Positions 60,538 to 64,000 of a stretch of 64,000 nucleotides of DNA are shown here, one piece after another. This DNA comes from Chelatococcus asaccharovorans. GTDB taxonomy: Bacteria > Pseudomonadota > Alphaproteobacteria > Rhizobiales > Beijerinckiaceae. The first letter of the stretch is position 1. The number at the start of each line of letters is the position of its first letter. Below the pieces are notes generated by a model that saw only the letters and a list, made by a program, of their open reading frames with translations, ran no database searches and had not been told where the DNA came from. Both the position numbers and the translations under genes were made by a program. The stretch spans positions 496,001 through 560,000 of the forward strand of contig NZ_QJJK01000003.1 in the NCBI RefSeq assembly GCF_003201475.1, in the 5' to 3' direction.

Positions 60538-61998
60538 ATGGCTCGTATCGAGTTCCTTGATGAAACCATGCGCGACGGCCAGCAGAGCCTGTGGGGCCTT
60601 CGCATGCAGGCGGGCATGGCGTTGCCCGTATCACCGCTCATCGATCGCACGGGATTTCGCACCATCGACCTGACCGGCGGCGGCATGCTGGATGTGCTGA
60701 CGCGCTATTGCCACGAGAACTACTGGGAGGGCCTCGATCTTCTTGTGGCCTCCATGCCGCATACGCCCGTCAGGGCGGGCCTGCGCGCCAACGCCAATGT
60801 CACCTTTGGCGTTACGCCCGACGCGCTGATGGATCTGTGGGTGCGCCGCCTCTGCGCCCATGGCGTGCGATCCTTCTGGATCTACGACGTCCTCTTCAAC
60901 ATCGACAAGATGACGCGCCTCGCCAAGGTCGCCAAGGAGGCCAAGGCCGAGGTGGCGGGCGCGATCATGTTCGCCCTGTCCCCCGTCCATACGGACGAAT
61001 ACTATGCCGACAAGGCTGATCAGCTGTCGGCGTCACCCGATATCGATACGCTTCTGCTCTACGATACCGCGGGCGTACTGGAGAAAGAGCGACTATCAAC
61101 GCTCGTGCCGGCCATCGTGGCAAATGCACGCGGCAAGAAAATCGAGATGCACGCGAACAATCTGCTCGGCCTGTCGGCCAAGGCCTATCTCGATGCCATC
61201 GACCTCGGCGTATCGATCATCCACACGGCAAGCCGGCCCATGGCCAATGGCCCTTCCGTGCCCTCCACCGAGATCATGGCGCGCAATGTGGAGCTGAAGG
61301 GCCATAGCCATGGGCTCGACACATCGCTCTTCAAGCCGGTCGCCGATCACTTCGAGGCGGTCGGCAAGGCGGCGGGATTCCTCGTCAATCAGTTTGCCGA
61401 ATACGACGTGTTCTCCATCGAACATCAGATTCCGGGGGGCATGATGGGCACCTTCAAGGCCCAGCTCGCCCAGCACAATATGATGGACCGGCTGGGCGAT
61501 GTCCTGGACGAGGTTGCGCGCGTCCGCCGCGAGCTCGGCTATCCCGGCATGGCGACCCCCTTCAGCCAGCTCGTCGGCATCCAGGCCGTCCTGAACATCG
61601 TCACGGGCAAGCGCTACGGCACGGTGCCCGACGAGGTCGTGCAATATGCGGCCGGCTTCTACGGCAAGACCGTCGCGCCGGTGGACGAGAATGTGCTCGA
61701 CCGGATCATGGCCTCGCCGCGTGCCAAGGACGTCCTGGCCAATCCGCCACAGCAACCGACGCTGGAGGACCTGAAGAAGCAATACGCGACCGACGATGAG
61801 GACGAATTGATCCTGCGCGCGACCGTGCCGGCGGCCGATATCGCCAAGATGCGGGCGGCCGGGCCTGTCAAGACGACTTACCCGCTGCTGTCGTCGCCGG
61901 AGCTGGAACAGGTGCGCAAGCTGATGAAATTGACCCGCTCTCCGGTCATCGAGGTCAAGTCCGCGGGAATGACCGTCTCGCTACGCCGTAACGCGTGA
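60538..61998 (+). CDS. Carboxyltransferase subunit of a split biotin-dependent carboxylase (pyruvate/oxaloacetate type), divergent
   Basis: Protein of 486 aa of the 5S/PycB/HMGL-like TIM-barrel group. Start motif FLDETMRDGQQSLWGLRM (metal Asp13 kept). FWIYDVLFNIDKM resembles the R-x-F-D-A-L-N-D stretch. The segment normally reading I-K-D-M-A-G-L, whose Lys is carbamylated and binds metal, reads LYDTAGVL (Tyr175). The H-x-H metal motif is HAN (His205, Asn207). A C-terminal helical funnel-like part follows. So two expected metal ligands are absent, and either an altered metal site or another acceptor is likely. Clear partner of the carrier and carboxylase genes upstream; no fused biotin domain. 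Acceptor unknown. Confidence 0.87.
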   Translation: MARIEFLDETMRDGQQSLWGLRMQAGMALPVSPLIDRTGFRTIDLTGGGMLDVLTRYCHENYWEGLDLLVASMPHTPVRAGLRANANVTFGVTPDALMDLWVRRLCAHGVRSFWIYDVLFNIDKMTRLAKVAKEAKAEVAGAIMFALSPVHTDEYYADKADQLSASPDIDTLLLYDTAGVLEKERLSTLVPAIVANARGKKIEMHANNLLGLSAKAYLDAIDLGVSIIHTASRPMANGPSVPSTEIMARNVELKGHSHGLDTSLFKPVADHFEAVGKAAGFLVNQFAEYDVFSIEHQIPGGMMGTFKAQLAQHNMMDRLGDVLDEVARVRRELGYPGMATPFSQLVGIQAVLNIVTGKRYGTVPDEVVQYAAGFYGKTVAPVDENVLDRIMASPRAKDVLANPPQQPTLEDLKKQYATDDEDELILRATVPAADIAKMRAAGPVKTTYPLLSSPELEQVRKLMKLTRSPVIEVKSAGMTVSLRRNA

Positions 61999-62024
61999 CG
62001 AGACTTGCGGCGGTTGGCGGGGTG

Positions 62025-63413
62025 CTACTCCTCGAGCTGCGCCCTCGCCCATCCGCTTCCTGCCATGGTAAGGAGCGCGAAGGGCCCGCCGAGATAGGCG
62101 GGAAATCCGAGTTCCGCCACTATGGCATAGTCGGCCAACTGACGGTCCGCCTCCGCCAATCCCGCACCATGGGCCTCGGCGGCGAAAAGCGCGCGGGACA
62201 ACAGCCGCGCCGCCTGTCCCTGCCAGCCGGCGGATGGTGCATCGATCCATAAGCCCGTGGTCTGCGCCGATGTCAGTGGCGCACAAGAGGGCAGAGGCAC
62301 GACCGGCGGCCGAGACGCGTGTCCGTTGGTATCCGGCAAGGACGGCAAAGGTTTCGTGAAGCCCGCCTGAACAGCCGCCGGCTCGGCCAGCGCCCGACCC
62401 ATGCGGTTCGCTTCGAAGGCGAGCGCCCGGCCCACATCCTCGACCAGCGGCGCCAGCCAGGGCGGCAGGCCCTTGTCCTTCGCCGCGCGCTGATAGGCCT
62501 GGCGGCCGTGAAACAAGGTCGCCACCATCGCCCAGGGCTCCGGCCGCAGAAGAAGCCGTGCCAGAGCGTCGCGTTCGATTGCATTGGCGCGGTCCATGGG
62601 AAGCGACAGGCCCCGCTCGAGGCAGTCGAGCATGGCTGTGACAGCCGGATAGTGCCCCTTGGCCTTGGCTTCACGGTCCCGACGGAGGGCCGCCAGTCGC
62701 GTCGGCGAAGGCGCGGGCACCCCGCCCGGGCGATCCCAGGGCGGGAGCCAATCCGGCACGCTCTCCAGCCATGCGACTGCCGCAGCGACGGTCTCCCCCG
62801 GCGCTGCGAGCGCATGGGCGGCACCCGCTGCGACGGCCGCTTCCGCCGACAGCCATGTCCCGTCGAACAACATGGGAACGGCGGCATCCAGCCCGATAAG
62901 GCGCGGAAGGCGCTGGGTGCCGCCACCGGCTGGGAATAGACCGACGGTGATCTCCGGCAGTCCCAGAGCGGCCGTACTCCCAGACGCCATGACCCGCCAA
63001 TGCCCGGCGAGCGCCAGCTCGCAACCGCCGCCCAGCGCCGGGCCTTCGATCGCCACGGCGATCGGCGGGCCTGCCGTCTCGAGACGGCGGAAAGCGCGCG
63101 TGAAGGGTGCGAAGTGGGCATGAAGGGTGACAAAGCGATCGTCCGGCGCAGCCGCCGCAACCATGGCATGGATCGCCTCGAACGCCGCAAGGTCGGCGCC
63201 GGCGCAGAAACCGCTCGCCTTGGCCGAGGACAAGACGAGACCTGTAAGGCCGCTTTCGGGCAGCCAGGCGGCCATCCTCTCCAGATCGGCGAGCGCTGCC
63301 GCCCCGAGCACATTCACCTTGCGCCCCGGCGAATCGAAGATGAGATGGCCGATCGCCGGCCTCACCATCTCAAAGCGGAAGTGGTCGAGATGGAAAGGCG
63401 CGTTCGCGATCAT
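62025..63413 (-). CDS. FadJ-like enoyl-CoA hydratase retaining a short C-terminal remnant, dehydrogenase core absent
   Basis: Protein of 462 aa starting at 63413 (MIANAPFHLDHFRFE); a longer open frame runs into the repeat array and is rejected. Residues about 10-190 form a crotonase domain as in FadB/FadJ: GRKVNVLGAAALADLERM, SSAKASGFCAGADLAAF, EGPALGGGCELALAGHWRVM, GLPEITVGLFPAGGGTQRLPRLIG. A helical part typical of the multifunctional enzymes follows (GLPPWLAPLVEDVGRALAFEANRMGRALAEP). The NAD-binding and hydroxyacyl-CoA dehydrogenase domains are missing, yet the last 60 residues (YAIVAELGFPAYLGGPFALL) resemble the far C-terminus of FadJ. Convergent with the carboxyltransferase gene, 26 bp apart. 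Confidence 0.85.
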   Translation of the reverse strand: MIANAPFHLDHFRFEMVRPAIGHLIFDSPGRKVNVLGAAALADLERMAAWLPESGLTGLVLSSAKASGFCAGADLAAFEAIHAMVAAAAPDDRFVTLHAHFAPFTRAFRRLETAGPPIAVAIEGPALGGGCELALAGHWRVMASGSTAALGLPEITVGLFPAGGGTQRLPRLIGLDAAVPMLFDGTWLSAEAAVAAGAAHALAAPGETVAAAVAWLESVPDWLPPWDRPGGVPAPSPTRLAALRRDREAKAKGHYPAVTAMLDCLERGLSLPMDRANAIERDALARLLLRPEPWAMVATLFHGRQAYQRAAKDKGLPPWLAPLVEDVGRALAFEANRMGRALAEPAAVQAGFTKPLPSLPDTNGHASRPPVVPLPSCAPLTSAQTTGLWIDAPSAGWQGQAARLLSRALFAAEAHGAGLAEADRQLADYAIVAELGFPAYLGGPFALLTMAGSGWARAQLEE

Positions 63414-63478
63414 GGCTCTGCTCCGCACTCCACGGCATTCTCCTGCAACAGGAATACCGGTCGCAGTATGGTCACCTC

Positions 63479-63973
63479 GTGGAGCGAATTTGACATTTGA
63501 GTCCCGCCTGACATGAGGCTCCAAATCAAATGTCAAATTCAAAGCTCCACTAAAACCATTAACTTACTAGTGGTTCTCCTGACTCCGACATTTGCTCCGA
63601 GGCTCGTATCAGGCGGATGCAAATGTCGGAGCAGAACCACTAGTGGAGCGAATTTGACATGTGAGTCCCGCCTGACATGAGGCTCCAGATCAAATGTCAA
63701 ATTCAAAAGCTCCACTAAAACCATTAACTTGCTAGTGGTTCTCCTGACTCCGACATTGGCTCCCAGGCTCGTATCAGGCGGATGCAAATGTCGGAGCCGA
63801 ACCACTAGTGGAGCGAATTTGACATGTGAGTCCCGCCTGACATTAAGCTCTCGATCAAATGTCAAATTCAAAAGCTCCACTAGAACCATTAACTTGCTAG
63901 TGGCTCTCTTGACTCCGACATTGGCTCCAAGGCCCGTATCAGGCGGATGCAAATGTCGGAGCAGAACCACTAG
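63479..63973 (-). repeat. Three tandem copies of the two-hairpin intergenic element (right locus)
   Basis: Copies at 63479-63642, 63643-63807 and 63808-63973 (164-166 bp). Each, read on the minus strand, has hairpin A (ctagtggttctgctccgac ... ccactag), a caagttaatggttc-type spacer, and hairpin B (tagtggagc, a short bulge, gaatttgaca ... tgtcaaattcgctccac). The loop of A contains ccgcctga and the loop of B tcaggcgg, perfectly complementary, in all three copies. Units differ by scattered substitutions, some paired across stems. The same element occurs in part at 3988-4088 in the other orientation. Frames through the array are artefacts. Confidence 0.93.
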
Positions 63974-64000
63974 AAGCCAACTTGGTCACCACCCTTGGTG

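Noticed and set aside
63414-63542. N-terminal extension of the FadJ-like protein into the repeat
   Set aside because: The first residues would be encoded by the two-hairpin element. Met at 63413 is directly followed by the family-like start.
63539-63970. Minus-strand open frame of 143 codons with internal repeats at the right edge
   Set aside because: It consists entirely of translated two-hairpin repeat units, has no ribosome site, and the same peptide fragment appears at the left repeat locus. It is non-coding repeat.

Overview
The window is a GC-rich chromosomal stretch that reads as an alphaproteobacterium, most likely of the Hyphomicrobiales (Rhizobiales). The grounds are an ECF11-type RpoE/ChrR stress locus, two tripartite tricarboxylate transporters (TTT), several peptide-type and Liv-type ABC systems, and an intergenic repeat (gcattttc...gaaaatgc) of a kind I remember from that order. 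The genus cannot be fixed from the sequence. No rRNA, tRNA, CRISPR array, transposase or phage gene was seen. I count 59 supported protein genes, one cut by the left edge.

Layout. 1-2120: end of a LacI-type regulator and two small related ThuA-like proteins. 2291-9181: peptide/nickel-type ABC importer (binding protein, permease, and one polypeptide fusing the second permease to two ATPases) followed by a luciferase-like flavin monooxygenase; a hairpin-rich repeat array separates the binding protein from the permease. 9394-10128: an L,D-transpeptidase-like lipoprotein. 10430-18271: IclR regulator divergent from an operon of methylisocitrate lyase, a complete TTT importer and four enzymes of the lower homoprotocatechuate meta-cleavage route. 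18469-19674: an AstE/aspartoacylase-like protein.

19969-28379: RpoE-ChrR (singlet-oxygen type) with lipid-modifying genes: two cyclopropane-synthase-like methyltransferases, a FAD oxidoreductase, DUF1365, DUF1295, DUF2177, DUF2147 and a small membrane protein. Four TGATC(C/T)-N18-TA promoters, all with exactly the same spacing, lie in front of its transcription units. 28765-31179: sulfatase. 31293-35193: a second TTT importer, with its binding protein divergent from the membrane genes, and a TetR regulator.

35704-63413: a long acyl-CoA catabolic region. It has two thiolase-fold proteins lacking the catalytic Cys and GHP His, a tandem DUF35 OB-fold protein, a lactonase-like hydrolase, acyl-CoA ligase, enoyl-CoA hydratase, a pair of acyl-CoA dehydrogenases, alcohol dehydrogenase, alpha/beta hydrolase, Liv importer 1, EthD protein, a second hydratase, an amidohydrolase, Liv importer 2 (with a LivM-LivG fusion), a split biotin-dependent carboxylase (carrier, biotin carboxylase, carboxyltransferase) and a FadJ-like protein lacking its dehydrogenase domain. 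The thiolase-like/DUF35 set with an acyl-CoA dehydrogenase pair resembles the retro-aldol side-chain cleavage module of steroid degraders (Ltp2-ChsH2). The carboxyltransferase appears to lack two metal ligands. These two modules are the best candidates for undescribed chemistry.

Repeats. A two-hairpin intergenic element occurs once near the left end (3988-4088) and three times in tandem at the right end (63479-63973), in opposite orientation. The loops of its two hairpins are complementary over 8 bases. A separate 63-bp tandem repeat (five copies) lies at 4108-4422.
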